This document shows, piece after piece, positions 34,229-43,757 of a stretch of DNA of 64,000 nt; positions within the stretch are counted from its first letter, which is position 1; each line of letters begins with the position of its first letter. The stretch spans positions 46,181 through 110,180 of the forward strand of contig JBEKYC010000013.1 in the NCBI GenBank assembly GCA_049511415.1, in the 5' to 3' direction. Origin of the DNA: Bog-159 sp049511415. GTDB taxonomy: Bacteria; Acidobacteriota; Terriglobia; Bryobacterales; Bryobacteraceae. Both the position numbers and the translations under genes were made by a program. The notes beneath the pieces were generated by a model, which saw nothing but the letters and a program-made list of their open reading frames with translations, made no database searches and had not been told where the DNA came from.

Positions 34229-35824
34229 CTAGTCCGCTCCCGCGTCCACGGGAGACTCCTGCACCAGCGGGGGCGGCGCCAACCGCCCCTCGAAGTTCAC
34301 ATCTCCAGCCGCGGCGCCGCGCCCGTGCCAGTTGGTGAACGACTCCCGGATCACATGCCAAACCGTCCCCCGGTTTTCCGCGATCGTCTTCAGCCAGCTC
34401 CAGGCGCCTTTCTGCGGAAAGTAAATACCGCGGAAAAACATCCGCGCGATCAAATGGCTGATCTTGTAAGGGGCCGGCTCGTCCGCGATGGCATGGATGG
34501 CCGCGCGCGTGGCCGCCGGGCTATAGGCATTCGTCCAGGCATACTGGACTTCGTGCTGCACCTCGCCGGCGGTCATGTGTAACGGCGTGTGCGCCATGTG
34601 GAACGGCGCAAAATCCAGCCAATGCTTCGGCCGCGTCAGCCGGCCCTCTTTCTCCAGGCGCGTGTAAAGAGGCGTAGCCGGGAACGGCGTGATCTGTCCG
34701 AAGACCGGCAGCACCGGAGGCCATTCGCGAATCTGGCTCAGGGTGCGCTCGGCAACTCCGGGCTTATCATTGTCCAGCCCGAAGATGAACGAGGTGATCG
34801 CATAGATGTTCCGTCGCGCCAGGCGTTCCAGCACCGCGGCATATTCGCCCGGCTTGTTGAAACTCTTGTTGACGCTGGCCAGATTCGCCGGGTCCAGCGA
34901 CTCCATGCCGATGAAGATCCACCGGCCGCCCGAGTCCGCGATCAGATCCACCAGTTCTTCGTCGCGCAACAGGTTGGCGCTGATTTGTCCCACCCAGGAG
35001 ACCTGCGCGCGGGCGGCGATGATGTCGCGCAAAAGCGACTTGGTGCGCTTCGCGTTGATGGCAAAATTATCGTCCACAAAGAAAATGGCCACCTGCCCCT
35101 TGGTCTTGCGGGCGCGCGCTTTCAGCAGCAGCAACTCGTCCACAATGCTTTGGTTCGACCGAAACCGGATCGAATCGCCGAAGAATCCCGTAACCGTGCA
35201 GAACTCGCACCCGTAGGGGCAGCCGCGCCCCGACTCGATCGGTATGATGTGGAAGGTTTCCCACTCGGCCTTGAAGTGCTCCATGATCGGCCGCACGAAA
35301 CCCGGAATCCGGTTGAACTGGTCGATGTCCAGCGAATCCCACGGGATCTTCGGGTAACTTTGCAGATCCGGTTTGCGCTCCTGTCCGAACGCATCCACCG
35401 GCACGTACCTTTCCTTAAGCACACCGCGCGCCGCGTCCTCCACGATCCTCGGCCAGGTCTCGTCCGCCTCGCCCAGCGCTACGGCGTCCGCATGCCGCGG
35501 GCCCCCGTCGCGTCCCAGCGCCTCGTCCGGCAGTTCCGTGACGTGCGGTCCGCCCATCACCACTCTCACCCCGGCGGCGCGAATCGCGTCCGCTACCCGG
35601 TAAGCCTTCGCGATCATGCGCGTCATGGCGCCGATCCCCACCAGACCGATGCCTTTGGCGAGCACAAATCGCACGATCTCGGCGTCGCTCATCGGCTGGG
35701 TATTGCCGTCGATCAGCAGCACTTCGTGTCCCGCGGGCGTAAGCGCCTGCAGGAGAAACATCCAAAGGTGCGGCATGAAGTTGGCGGTCACCCCGTTGTC
35801 GGGGTTGTAGAGCAGAATTCGCAT
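34229..35824 (-). CDS. B12-binding domain radical SAM protein
   Basis: The 531-residue enzyme has an N-terminal cobalamin-binding Rossmann domain (MRILLYNPDNGVTANFMPHL; GVRVVMGGPHVTELPDEAL) and a radical SAM barrel with the 4Fe-4S motif C-x3-C-x2-C in GRGCPYGCEFCTVTGFFGD (near residue 195). The C-terminal 120 residues form a helical domain. Class B radical SAM proteins of this type methylate or rearrange unactivated carbons, for example in hopanoids, tetrapyrroles and natural products. The cobalamin-ligand motif D-x-H-x-x-G is not seen (IDGNTQPM instead). No biosynthetic neighbours identify the substrate. Confidence 0.85.
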   Translation of the reverse strand: MRILLYNPDNGVTANFMPHLWMFLLQALTPAGHEVLLIDGNTQPMSDAEIVRFVLAKGIGLVGIGAMTRMIAKAYRVADAIRAAGVRVVMGGPHVTELPDEALGRDGGPRHADAVALGEADETWPRIVEDAARGVLKERYVPVDAFGQERKPDLQSYPKIPWDSLDIDQFNRIPGFVRPIMEHFKAEWETFHIIPIESGRGCPYGCEFCTVTGFFGDSIRFRSNQSIVDELLLLKARARKTKGQVAIFFVDDNFAINAKRTKSLLRDIIAARAQVSWVGQISANLLRDEELVDLIADSGGRWIFIGMESLDPANLASVNKSFNKPGEYAAVLERLARRNIYAITSFIFGLDNDKPGVAERTLSQIREWPPVLPVFGQITPFPATPLYTRLEKEGRLTRPKHWLDFAPFHMAHTPLHMTAGEVQHEVQYAWTNAYSPAATRAAIHAIADEPAPYKISHLIARMFFRGIYFPQKGAWSWLKTIAENRGTVWHVIRESFTNWHGRGAAAGDVNFEGRLAPPPLVQESPVDAGAD

Positions 35825-35914
35825 TTCCGGACTGCCTTTCAGTGAGCCAATGACTGAGGCCAGTCCATTTCGCCAGCTAACTTGCTCCGCGAGCTGGGTC
35901 GGAAAGAACTCTGG

Positions 35915-35938
35915 AATCCCGCTGGTTCGTGCGGGATT
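35915..35938. promoter_or_regulatory. 8-bp hairpin in the leader region of the recO operon
   Basis: AATCCCGC and GCGGGATT form a perfect stem around an 8-base loop in the 226-bp gap between the radical SAM gene and recO. No T-tract follows. The gap must hold the promoters for both divergent genes, but no convincing -35/-10 pair was identified. Confidence 0.35.
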
Positions 35939-36050
35939 TCGCCTGGAGTGCTATGCGGAGCATTGTAGCACCTTCTATCGCGCGGTTAATGGGCTTCCGT
36001 GCCACGCGCGCAGCATCCCCAAGCACCATGTGCTACTCTTAAATTTCCAT

Positions 36051-36818
36051 GTGCCGGCCCGAGTGAGCGAGGCCTTCGTGCTTCGTACTTATCCCCTTAA
36101 GGAAGCGGACCTCGTCGTCAGCTTTTTGACTCGCGATTTGGGGAAAATGCGCGGCGTCGCAAAACGCGCGCGCCGTCCGAAGAGCCCCTTTGGGGCCGGT
36201 CTGGAGCGGCTCTCGCACGTGCGCATGGCGTATTTTCAACGCGAGACCAGGGAACTGGTCAACCTGGATTCCTGCGATCTGTTGGATTCCCAGTTCGGCC
36301 TGCTGGCGGATTACCGGGCGGGAGTGGCGCTGGATTTTTTCGCGGAGGTTACGGATCAGTTACTGCCGCCGAACGAACCGAGCGAGCGGTTTTTCCGCCT
36401 GTTGATCGCCGTGCTGGAACACATGCATGCAGCCGGGCCGGAGGGCGTGTGGCGCGCCGCGACATACTTCGGCTTGTGGGCGGTGCGCCTCTCGGGGTTT
36501 CTGCCCGAGTTGAATGTCTGCCTGAGCTGCGGCAGCGTTCTGGGCGATGACCAGACCCGTGAGCGCGCCTATTTCCTCGGCGGCCGGACGGGATTGTTGT
36601 GCGGCGCCTGCCGCCGGACATCCGGCACGGGCGCTTGGGAATTGAGCGTGGAATCGAGGATGATTGCCGAACAGATGTTGCGCCAGCCGGTCGCCGGGAT
36701 CGATCCCCCTGCTTGGCAGCGTGAGACGTGCGCGGACCTGCGCCGCTTCCTGGTGCAGCAGGTCGAACATCACATCGAGCGCAAGCTGATGACCCCGCCG
36801 GTGCTGGAAGCCGAATAG
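36051..36818 (+). CDS. recO: DNA repair protein RecO
   Basis: The 255-residue RecFOR-pathway mediator loads RecA onto SSB-coated DNA. The OB-fold N-terminus is MPARVSEAFVLRTYPLKEAD, LVVSFLTRDLGKMRGVAKRA; the zinc ribbon has C-x2-C pairs in NVCLSCGSVLG and LLCGACRRTSG. GTG 36051 (or 36063) is the start, judged by the family N-terminus; the longer upstream frame has no homology. It begins a unit with glyQ (3-bp gap), glyS and ppdK. Confidence 0.88.
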   Translation: MPARVSEAFVLRTYPLKEADLVVSFLTRDLGKMRGVAKRARRPKSPFGAGLERLSHVRMAYFQRETRELVNLDSCDLLDSQFGLLADYRAGVALDFFAEVTDQLLPPNEPSERFFRLLIAVLEHMHAAGPEGVWRAATYFGLWAVRLSGFLPELNVCLSCGSVLGDDQTRERAYFLGGRTGLLCGACRRTSGTGAWELSVESRMIAEQMLRQPVAGIDPPAWQRETCADLRRFLVQQVEHHIERKLMTPPVLEAE

Positions 36819-36821
36819 ACG

Positions 36822-37703
36822 ATGGATTCCTTTCAAGAGATCATTCTCAAGCTCAAGGCCTACTGGGCGGCGCGCGGCTGTATCATTCAGGAACCATACG
36901 ACGTGGAAGTGGGCGCCGGCACCATGTGCCCCGAGACGTTCCTGCGCGTGCTCGGTCCCAGGCCTTACCGCGTGGCGTATGTGCAGCCCAGCCGCCGTCC
37001 CGCCGATGGCCGCTACGGCGAAAATCCCAACCGGCTTTACAAGCATTCGCAATTGCAGGTCATCCTGAAGCCTTCGCCCGCCGACGTCATCGAGCAGCAT
37101 TTGGGCAGCCTGGAAGCCGTGGGCATCGACCTGACGCGCCACGATATCAAGTTTGAAGAGGACAACTGGGAAGCGCCCACGCTGGGCGCCTGGGGCGTCG
37201 GCTGGCAGGTAATGCTGGACGGACTGGAGATCACCCAGTTCACTTACTTCCAGCAATGCGGCGGCATCGATCTGGATGTGGTGCCCGCGGAGTTGACTTA
37301 CGGACTGGAGCGGCTGGCGGCGTTTCTGCAGGTGAAGGATAGCGTCTACGACATCGAATGGGCGCCCGGCTTCAGCTACGGCGACGTGCGCTTTCAGGAC
37401 GAATTGCAGTTTTCCGTTTACAACTTCGAGATGGCGGATGTGGACACGCTCTGGAAGCTGTTCGGGCTGCACGAAGGCGAAGCCGCGCGGCTGCTGGCGG
37501 CCTATCCGAAATCCCTCGAAAAAGCCCGGTTTCCGCTGCTCCCCGCCTACGACCAGGTGCTGAAGTGTTCCAACTTATTTAATACGCTGGATGCGCGCGG
37601 CGCCATCAGCGTGACAGAGCGCGTCGGCGTGATCCAGCGCGTGCGCAAGCTGGCGGTGGGCGTGGCGCAAGCCTGGGCCGATCAGCAGGGGGCCGCGCAA
37701 TGA
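36822..37703 (+). CDS. glyQ: Glycine--tRNA ligase alpha subunit
   Basis: The 293-residue catalytic subunit of the bacterial alpha2beta2 glycyl-tRNA synthetase. It starts MDSFQEIILKLKAYWAARGC, followed by class II core segments EVGAGTMCPETFLRVLGP, YVQPSRRPADGRYGENPNR, FEEDNWEAPTLGAWGVGW and TYFQQCGGIDLDVVPAELTYG. It lies three bases after recO and overlaps glyS by four bases (ATGA). Confidence 0.97.
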   Translation: MDSFQEIILKLKAYWAARGCIIQEPYDVEVGAGTMCPETFLRVLGPRPYRVAYVQPSRRPADGRYGENPNRLYKHSQLQVILKPSPADVIEQHLGSLEAVGIDLTRHDIKFEEDNWEAPTLGAWGVGWQVMLDGLEITQFTYFQQCGGIDLDVVPAELTYGLERLAAFLQVKDSVYDIEWAPGFSYGDVRFQDELQFSVYNFEMADVDTLWKLFGLHEGEAARLLAAYPKSLEKARFPLLPAYDQVLKCSNLFNTLDARGAISVTERVGVIQRVRKLAVGVAQAWADQQGAAQ

Positions 37704-39613
37704 GTCTGCCATTTCTACTGGAGATCGGGACGGAAGAGATTCCGGATTGGATGATCCCAGGCGCACTGGAAAGCCTTCGCGCGCAACTTGATGCGCTGGG
37801 GATCGCCGCCCGCATGGATGCGACACCGCGCCGATTGGTAGCCCGAGCCGAAGGGCTGCCGGAGCGCTTGCCCGACACCGAAGAACGCGTCAACGGCCCG
37901 CGTAATAACGCGCCCGAAAAAGCCGTCGAAGGCTTCGCGCGCAAGCAAGGCGTCACGCCGGCCGACCTGACAGTCGAAGGCGACCACTACACGTTCCTTC
38001 GCAAGACGCCGGGCCGCCACATGATCGACGTGCTGGCCGATGCGTTGCCCGGCATCATCCTGAAGATCACCTTTCCCAAAACGATGTACTGGACCGCCAA
38101 GAACGGTCCACGCTTCATTCGTCCGATTCGTTGGATCGTGGCGCTGCTGGGCGATGACGGGGTGCCATTCGAAATCGCAAGCGTGAAGTCCGGCAATGTG
38201 ACATGGGGTCACCGGCGTCTGAGCCGCGACCGTAAGGGAGCGACCGTCACCGTCGCCGGCTACGAGCAAACCCTCCGCGAAAACTTCGTCATCCTTTCGG
38301 CGGACGAACGGCGAAAGAAGATTGAAGCCGGCCTTCCCGCCGGCTGCAAATCCGATCCGGCCCTCTTAGACACTTTGGTCTATCTGACCGAATATCCGAC
38401 GCCCATAGCCGGCGAATTCGATCCGCAATTCCTCGAACTGCCGGATGAAGTTCTCATCACGGTGATGCGCCACCACCAGAAATATTTCTCGGTGGTGGAC
38501 GAATCCGGCCGCCTCGCGCCTCGGTTTGTTGCCGTGATGAATACCAACGCTGATCCCGAAGGCCTCGTCCGCCGCGGCAACGAACGCGTCCTGCGCGCCC
38601 GCTTCAACGACGCGCGTTTCTTCTGGCAAACGGATCAGCGCAAGAAACTGGAGGACCGTGTCGAAGATCTCGCGCACGTAACCTTCCAGGCCAAGCTCGG
38701 GTCGTACATGGAAAAGGCCGAACGCGTCGTAAAGATGGTGGAGACGCTGGGCGGCGACGATCATGCCCAGCGCGCCGCGCGCCTGGCCAAGTGCGATCTC
38801 ACCACGGAACTGGTGAAGGAGTTTACGGAATTGCAGGGCGTGGTTGGAGGCCTCTACGCGCGCGCACAGGGCGAACCGGAAGAGGTTTGGCAGGCGATAT
38901 ACGATCATTACAAGCCGGAGAGCATGGAAGACTCGATCCCGCGCACTCGCGCCGGCCAACTGGTTTCCATAGCCGATAAGCTGGACACCTTGCGGGGCTG
39001 TTTCCGCGTCGGCCTGATCCCCACCGGCTCCCGCGATCCGTTCGCCCTCCGCCGCGCCGCACAGGGCGTAGTCAAGATCATAGTTGAAGCGGGCCTCGGC
39101 ATTCCGCTGCACCCTCTGCTTGGCGGCGACCCGCAGCTCACCGAATTCTTCGCGGATCGGGTCAAGTTCTACTTCCGCGACGTGCGCGGCTTCAAATACG
39201 ACGAAGTCAACGCCGCCATGGCCGCCGCCTGGAGCGATCTCCCCGACCTGGAATCGCGCCTCTCGCGCCTCGCGCAAATCCGCCCCACCCCCGACTTCGA
39301 GCCCTTGGCCGCCAGCTTCAAACGCATCAAGAACATCCTGCGCCAGGCCGCCTTCGAAGGTGGACCCTTCGACCCGGCACACCTGGAACCCGGTCCCGAA
39401 ACCGAATTGTTCGCTGAGATCAATCGCTCCGCCGGGCAACCAATAGAAAATGTCATCGGAGCGCTGCGTCCCAAAGTGGACCTCTTTTTCGACAAGGTGC
39501 TGGTGAATGCGCCCGACCCCGCGGTCCGGGCCAACCGCCTGGCCATGCTCCACAATTTGCTGGATCAGTTTCGCACGTTCGCCGATTTTTCGGAAATAGT
39601 CACGAACTCATAA
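37700..39613 (+). CDS. glyS: Glycine--tRNA ligase beta subunit
   Basis: The 637-residue tRNA-binding subunit, partner of glyQ. Family segments are LLEIGTEEIPDWMIPGALE, KTMYWTAKNGPRFIRPIRWIVAL, EVLITVMRHHQKYFSVVD, AVMNTNADPEGLVRRGNERVL and DPFALRRAAQGVVKIIVE. The C-terminal anticodon-binding helices (VFFDKVLVNAPDPAVRANRL-like) are present. Somewhat shorter than the E. coli protein (689), spread over loops. It precedes ppdK by 11 bp. Confidence 0.96.
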   Translation: MSLPFLLEIGTEEIPDWMIPGALESLRAQLDALGIAARMDATPRRLVARAEGLPERLPDTEERVNGPRNNAPEKAVEGFARKQGVTPADLTVEGDHYTFLRKTPGRHMIDVLADALPGIILKITFPKTMYWTAKNGPRFIRPIRWIVALLGDDGVPFEIASVKSGNVTWGHRRLSRDRKGATVTVAGYEQTLRENFVILSADERRKKIEAGLPAGCKSDPALLDTLVYLTEYPTPIAGEFDPQFLELPDEVLITVMRHHQKYFSVVDESGRLAPRFVAVMNTNADPEGLVRRGNERVLRARFNDARFFWQTDQRKKLEDRVEDLAHVTFQAKLGSYMEKAERVVKMVETLGGDDHAQRAARLAKCDLTTELVKEFTELQGVVGGLYARAQGEPEEVWQAIYDHYKPESMEDSIPRTRAGQLVSIADKLDTLRGCFRVGLIPTGSRDPFALRRAAQGVVKIIVEAGLGIPLHPLLGGDPQLTEFFADRVKFYFRDVRGFKYDEVNAAMAAAWSDLPDLESRLSRLAQIRPTPDFEPLAASFKRIKNILRQAAFEGGPFDPAHLEPGPETELFAEINRSAGQPIENVIGALRPKVDLFFDKVLVNAPDPAVRANRLAMLHNLLDQFRTFADFSEIVTNS

Positions 39614-39624
39614 GGAGAAGATTT

Positions 39625-42369
39625 ATGAAAAAACATGTTTACCAATTCGGTCCCGGCGGGGCCGATGGCGATGGAAAGATGAAAGATGTGCTCGGCGGCA
39701 AAGGCGCCGGGCTGGCTGAAATGTGCCGCGCGAATCTGCCGGTGCCGCCCGGCTTCACCATTTCAACGGAAGTCTGCAACATCTATTTCAAGAACGATTA
39801 CCAGGTTCCCGATGAGATCCACAACGAGATGCTCAAGGCCCTGGAAAAACTCCAGAAGCAGATGGGGCAGACCCTGGGCGACACCACCAACCCGCTGCTG
39901 GTCAGCGTGCGATCCGGCGCCAAGTTCTCCATGCCCGGCATGATGGATACCATCCTCAACCTCGGCCTGAACGACAAGACTGTCCTGGCCCTGGTGGAAA
40001 AGAGCGGCAATCCGCGCTTCGCTTACGATTGCTATCGCCGCTTCATCCAGATGTTCGGCAACGTGGTGTTGGAAGTCGAGAAGCACGATTTCGACGCCAT
40101 CTTCGATGGCCGCAAGAAAAAAGTCAAAGCCAAGTTCGACACCGATCTTACCGCCGAGGACCTGCAGGCCGTCATCGTCGACTACAAGAAACTGGTGCAG
40201 AAGAAGACCGGCAAACCGTTCCCGCAGGAAGCCATCCAGCAACTCGCCATGGCCCGCGACGCCGTGTTCCGCTCCTGGTTCAACGCGCGCGCCCAGCACT
40301 ATCGCAAGATGAACAACATCCCGGACGACCTGGGAACTGCCGTCAACGTGCAAGCCATGGTGTTCGGCAACATGGGCGACACCTCCGCCACCGGCGTGGG
40401 TTTCACGCGCAACCCGTCCACCGGCGAGAAGGTGTTCTACGGCGAGTATCTGGTGAATGCGCAGGGCGAAGACGTGGTCTCCGGCGTGCGCACGCCGCAG
40501 CCCATCGCGACCCTGGAAGCGCTGATGCCCGAAGCCTTCCGTCAGCTCCACCAGATCACCACCAGCCTGGAACAGCACTATCGCGACGTGCAGGATTTCG
40601 AGTTCACCATCCAGGACGGCAAGCTCTACATGCTGCAAACGCGCAACGGCAAGCGCACCGGTCCGGCCGCCGTGCGCATTGCGGTAGACATGGTGAATGA
40701 AGGCCTCATCAACAAGGAAGAAGCCATCCAGCGCGTCGATCCGCAGCAGCTCGATCAGCTTCTGCACCCGGTGCTCGATCCGGCTTCGAAGAAATCTCTG
40801 GCCACTATCGCCAAGGGACTGCCCGCATCGCCGGGCGCCGCGGTGGGCCGCGTGGTCTTCACCGCCGATGAAGCCGTGAAACAGGCCACCGGCGGACCCG
40901 TCATCCTGGTGCGCGCCGAAACCGAACCGAACGACATACACGGTATGGAAGTGGCCAAGGGCATCCTCACTTCGCGCGGTGGCATGACCAGTCACGCGGC
41001 CGTAGTCTGCCGCGGCATGGGCACTCCCTGCGTAGCCGGCGCGGGCGATATCGATGTCAGCGCGCAACGCAAGGAAATGAGCGTCGCCTCCAACGGCAAG
41101 AAGCTCACCCTTAAAGAAGGCGACTGGCTCTCGCTCGACGGTTCCACCGGTGAAGTCTTCGCCGGCCAGGCCAACACGCTGGATGCCGATCCGTCGTCCG
41201 GCATCATGGCCACGTTCATGGGCTGGGCCGACGAATTCCGCGGCGGCTTTGCCGTGCGCGCCAATGCCGATATCCCGCGCGATGCCAAGGCTGCCCGCAA
41301 GTTCGGCGCCGAAGGCATCGGCCTGTGCCGTACCGAGCACATGTTCTTCGCGGAGGATCGTATCGCGCATATGCAGGCCATGATCCTGGCGCAGGACGAA
41401 AAGAATCGCCGCAAGGCGCTCGCCAAGCTGCTGCCCATGCAGCGCGCCGATTTCGCCGGTCTGTTCAAGGCCATGGACGGATTCCCGGTGCTCATCCGCA
41501 CCCTCGATCCGCCACTGCATGAGTTCCTGCCCAAACGTGAAGTGCTCATGGTCGACCTGGCCAAGCTGCCCGCCGCCGATCTCAAAGCCAAGAAGGAGAT
41601 GGTCAGCCGCTACGAGCGCCTCGGCGCCACCGTTAAGGATCTGAAGAAGGTCCTCACCACGCTGCTGGAGCGCGTCGAACAACTCCACGAATTCAACCCC
41701 ATGCTGGGCCTCCGCGGCTGCCGCTTGGGCATCATGTATCCGGAGATCACCGAAATGCAGTCCCGCGCCATCTTCGAAGCCGCCGTGCAGGTGACCAAGA
41801 AGGGCGTGAAGGTCACTCCGGAAATCGAAATCCCGTTGATCGGTTCGATCGAAGAGTTTGCCAACCAGAAGAAGATCGTGCTCCAGGTAGCCGACGAAGT
41901 GTTGGGTAAGGCCGGCATGCAAGACTTCAAGTATAAAGTCGGATGCATGATCGAGATACCCCGCGCCGCGCTTACCGCCGACTTAATCGCTAAGGAAGCG
42001 GATTTCTTCAGCTTCGGCACCAACGATCTGACTCAGACGACCATGGGACTCTCGCGCGACGATTACACGAAGTTCCAGAAGACGTATGAGGACGCCAAAG
42101 TCTTCAAGCACGATCCGTTTGCCGTGCTCGATCAGCAAGGTGTGGGCAAGCTGGTGGAGATGTGTGTGAAGCTCGGCCGCCAAACCCATCCGGGCCTGGA
42201 TATCGGCGTCTGCGGCGAGCATGGCGGCGAGCCCAATTCGGTGCAGTTTTTCTACCGGGTGGGACTGAACTACGTATCCTGCTCGCCCTATCGCGTGCCC
42301 ATCGCCCGCCTTGCCGCGGCGCAAGCGGCGATTTCCGGCGATAAGTCGGAAGCCATGCGCACCGCGTAG
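39625..42369 (+). CDS. ppdK: Pyruvate, phosphate dikinase
   Basis: The 914-residue enzyme interconverts pyruvate, ATP and phosphate with PEP, AMP and pyrophosphate. Domains in order: ATP-grasp (VLGGKGAGLAEMCRANLPVP; SGAKFSMPGMMDTILNLG), the swivelling phosphohistidine domain with the catalytic His in GGMTSHAAVVCRGMGTPCVAG (near residue 455), and the PEP/pyruvate TIM barrel with GIGLCRTEHMF, FGTNDLTQTTMG and the catalytic Cys in IGVCGEHGGEP. Good SD (AAGGAGAAGATTT). Last gene of the recO-glyQS unit; a strong terminator follows. A diverged fragment of a second ppdK lies 0.8 kb downstream. Confidence 0.97.
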   Translation: MKKHVYQFGPGGADGDGKMKDVLGGKGAGLAEMCRANLPVPPGFTISTEVCNIYFKNDYQVPDEIHNEMLKALEKLQKQMGQTLGDTTNPLLVSVRSGAKFSMPGMMDTILNLGLNDKTVLALVEKSGNPRFAYDCYRRFIQMFGNVVLEVEKHDFDAIFDGRKKKVKAKFDTDLTAEDLQAVIVDYKKLVQKKTGKPFPQEAIQQLAMARDAVFRSWFNARAQHYRKMNNIPDDLGTAVNVQAMVFGNMGDTSATGVGFTRNPSTGEKVFYGEYLVNAQGEDVVSGVRTPQPIATLEALMPEAFRQLHQITTSLEQHYRDVQDFEFTIQDGKLYMLQTRNGKRTGPAAVRIAVDMVNEGLINKEEAIQRVDPQQLDQLLHPVLDPASKKSLATIAKGLPASPGAAVGRVVFTADEAVKQATGGPVILVRAETEPNDIHGMEVAKGILTSRGGMTSHAAVVCRGMGTPCVAGAGDIDVSAQRKEMSVASNGKKLTLKEGDWLSLDGSTGEVFAGQANTLDADPSSGIMATFMGWADEFRGGFAVRANADIPRDAKAARKFGAEGIGLCRTEHMFFAEDRIAHMQAMILAQDEKNRRKALAKLLPMQRADFAGLFKAMDGFPVLIRTLDPPLHEFLPKREVLMVDLAKLPAADLKAKKEMVSRYERLGATVKDLKKVLTTLLERVEQLHEFNPMLGLRGCRLGIMYPEITEMQSRAIFEAAVQVTKKGVKVTPEIEIPLIGSIEEFANQKKIVLQVADEVLGKAGMQDFKYKVGCMIEIPRAALTADLIAKEADFFSFGTNDLTQTTMGLSRDDYTKFQKTYEDAKVFKHDPFAVLDQQGVGKLVEMCVKLGRQTHPGLDIGVCGEHGGEPNSVQFFYRVGLNYVSCSPYRVPIARLAAAQAAISGDKSEAMRTA

Positions 42370-42385
42370 GCAACCACCAAACGTG

Positions 42386-42426
42386 GGGCAGGCCATCGCC
42401 TTTTGTGGCCTGCCCGCTTTTCTTTT
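42386..42426 (+). terminator. Rho-independent terminator after ppdK
   Basis: GGGCAGGCCA (42386-42395), a 10-base loop, and TGGCCTGCCC (42406-42415) form a perfect 10-bp stem followed by GCTTTTCTTTT. It ends the recO-glyQ-glyS-ppdK operon 17 bases after the ppdK stop. Confidence 0.92.
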
Positions 42427-42518
42427 CCGCGCACTGGAGCGATAATCGATCCATGCGCCTCGGAGTGCAGCCAAATCACTGGCGCCAGTCAGCCCGACAC
42501 TGGCATTCTCCCCGCTCA

Positions 42519-42808
42519 TCACGACGAACTGAGACCGGCCGGACGATTCACCCGCAAGAGGATCCCGGCGAGGTCGACACCACGATGCCAGCGTGATCGG
42601 GCATCGAGGCGTGTAGCGCAATGAAATGTCTTCGGTTCAACGTCCACACGGCCCGCTTTTCCGCTCGGGCGAATTCCAAAACCTCGCTATCGGGAACGGC
42701 GCGATTCGCCTTGCCACTTTGACGCACAGTCAACACATCGTGGCCATGACGCCGGAGTTCGATCACAACCGGAAGAGGGAAATTCTCGTTGGCGTAGAGG
42801 CGGACCAT
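42519..42808 (-). pseudogene. DUF5615 PIN-like toxin, frameshifted by an internal deletion
   Basis: The open frame (86 codons to 42548) starts MVRLYANENFPLPVVIELRR and runs through VWTLNRRHFIALHAS and DHAGIVV, the DUF5615 PIN-like toxin family, then ends abruptly in STSPGSSCG. In the +1 frame from about 42577 the family C-terminus continues, DLAGILLRVNRPAG to a TGA at 42519-42521. The two halves are joined out of frame and about 20 residues between HAGIVV and DLAG are missing compared with family members. The gene overlaps the intact DUF433 gene by one base. Probably inactive. Confidence 0.75.
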
Positions 42809-43137
42809 TACGCGCCTTCGTTATCGCGGATCTGGGCCTCGATTTCCGAGCGGTGGGAACGAACATAGGCCCACGCCGTGGCTATGTCTTCGGCACGCAG
42901 AGCCGGGTACGAACGCAGCAGATCCTCCTCACTCACTCCCACACGCCGTGCTTGCTCAAGTACCCAAACTGGGATGCGGGTGCGTGCGATACACGGCTCA
43001 CCCCCGCACACCCCAGGTGTCGACTCGACGCCGGGGAAAGCGTCGTCCAGATCCTGCACAACTGTGCGTAGCAACAGAGCCTTTTCTGCCCGGGTAAGGG
43101 ACGGCAACAGGTCTTCTACCTCACGCAACGCACCCAT
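42808..43137 (-). CDS. DUF433 antitoxin-like protein
   Basis: The 109-residue protein has the DUF433 winged-helix core: GVCGGEPCIARTRIPVWVLEQA, VSEEDLLRSYPALRAEDIATAWAYV. DUF433 proteins are DNA-binding antitoxins paired with DUF5615 PIN-like toxins. Here the antitoxin frame is intact while the toxin gene that it overlaps is broken. It lies between ppdK and a ppdK fragment, on the opposite strand to both. Confidence 0.82.
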   Translation of the reverse strand: MGALREVEDLLPSLTRAEKALLLRTVVQDLDDAFPGVESTPGVCGGEPCIARTRIPVWVLEQARRVGVSEEDLLRSYPALRAEDIATAWAYVRSHRSEIEAQIRDNEGA

Positions 43138-43175
43138 CGGATTCTCCGCTTTAGGTATACCCTGCGCTATGGGTA

Positions 43176-43757
43176 ATGACCGACATGCAAGCCATGATCT
43201 TGACGCGCGACGAGAAGAATCGCCGCAAGACGCTCCTGAAGCTGCTGCCCATGCAGCGCGCCGATTTCGCCGGCCTGTTCAAGGCCATGGACGGATTCCC
43301 GGTCGTGATCCGCACGCTCGATCCGCCCCTGCACGAATTCCTGCCCAAACGCGAAGTGCTGATGGTCGATCTGGCCAAGCTGCCCGCCGCCGATCTGATG
43401 GCCAAGAAGGAAATGGCCGCCCGCTACGCCAAACTCGGCGCCACGGTGAAGGATCTGAAGAAGGTCCTTACCGGATTGCTGGAGCGCGTCGAAGAACTGC
43501 ACGAATTCAACCCCATGCTGGGCCACCGCGGCTGCCGCCTGGGCATCACTTACCCCGAGATCACCGAAATGCAGGCCCGCGCGATTTTCGAAGCTGCCGT
43601 GCAGGTAGCCAAGAAGGGCGTGAAGGTGATCCCCGAAGTCATGATTCCGCTCATCGGCTCGGTCGAGAAGTTCGACAACCAGAAGAAGATCGTGGTGAAG
43701 GTCGCCGAAGAAGTGCTCGCCAAGGCCAATATGAAAGACCTGAAGTATCCGGTCGGC
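43176..43757 (+). pseudogene. Fragment of a second pyruvate, phosphate dikinase gene
   Basis: The frame from ATG 43176 matches residues about 582-772 of the intact ppdK (MQAMIL...DEKNRRK to DLKYPVG), the first half of the PEP-binding barrel, without the ATP-grasp, phosphohistidine or C-terminal parts. By eye about 30-35 of 190 aligned residues differ, so it is a remnant of a diverged paralogue and not a fresh duplication. At about 43753 similarity stops in mid-gene and a hicB tail begins in another frame; the open frame runs on to 43916 but is meaningless there. Confidence 0.88.

Noticed and set aside
39763..41922. 719-codon open frame antisense to ppdK
   Set aside because: It is a shadow of the high-GC ppdK codons; the translation is His/Gly/Glu-rich low complexity with no family resemblance, and ppdK is certain.
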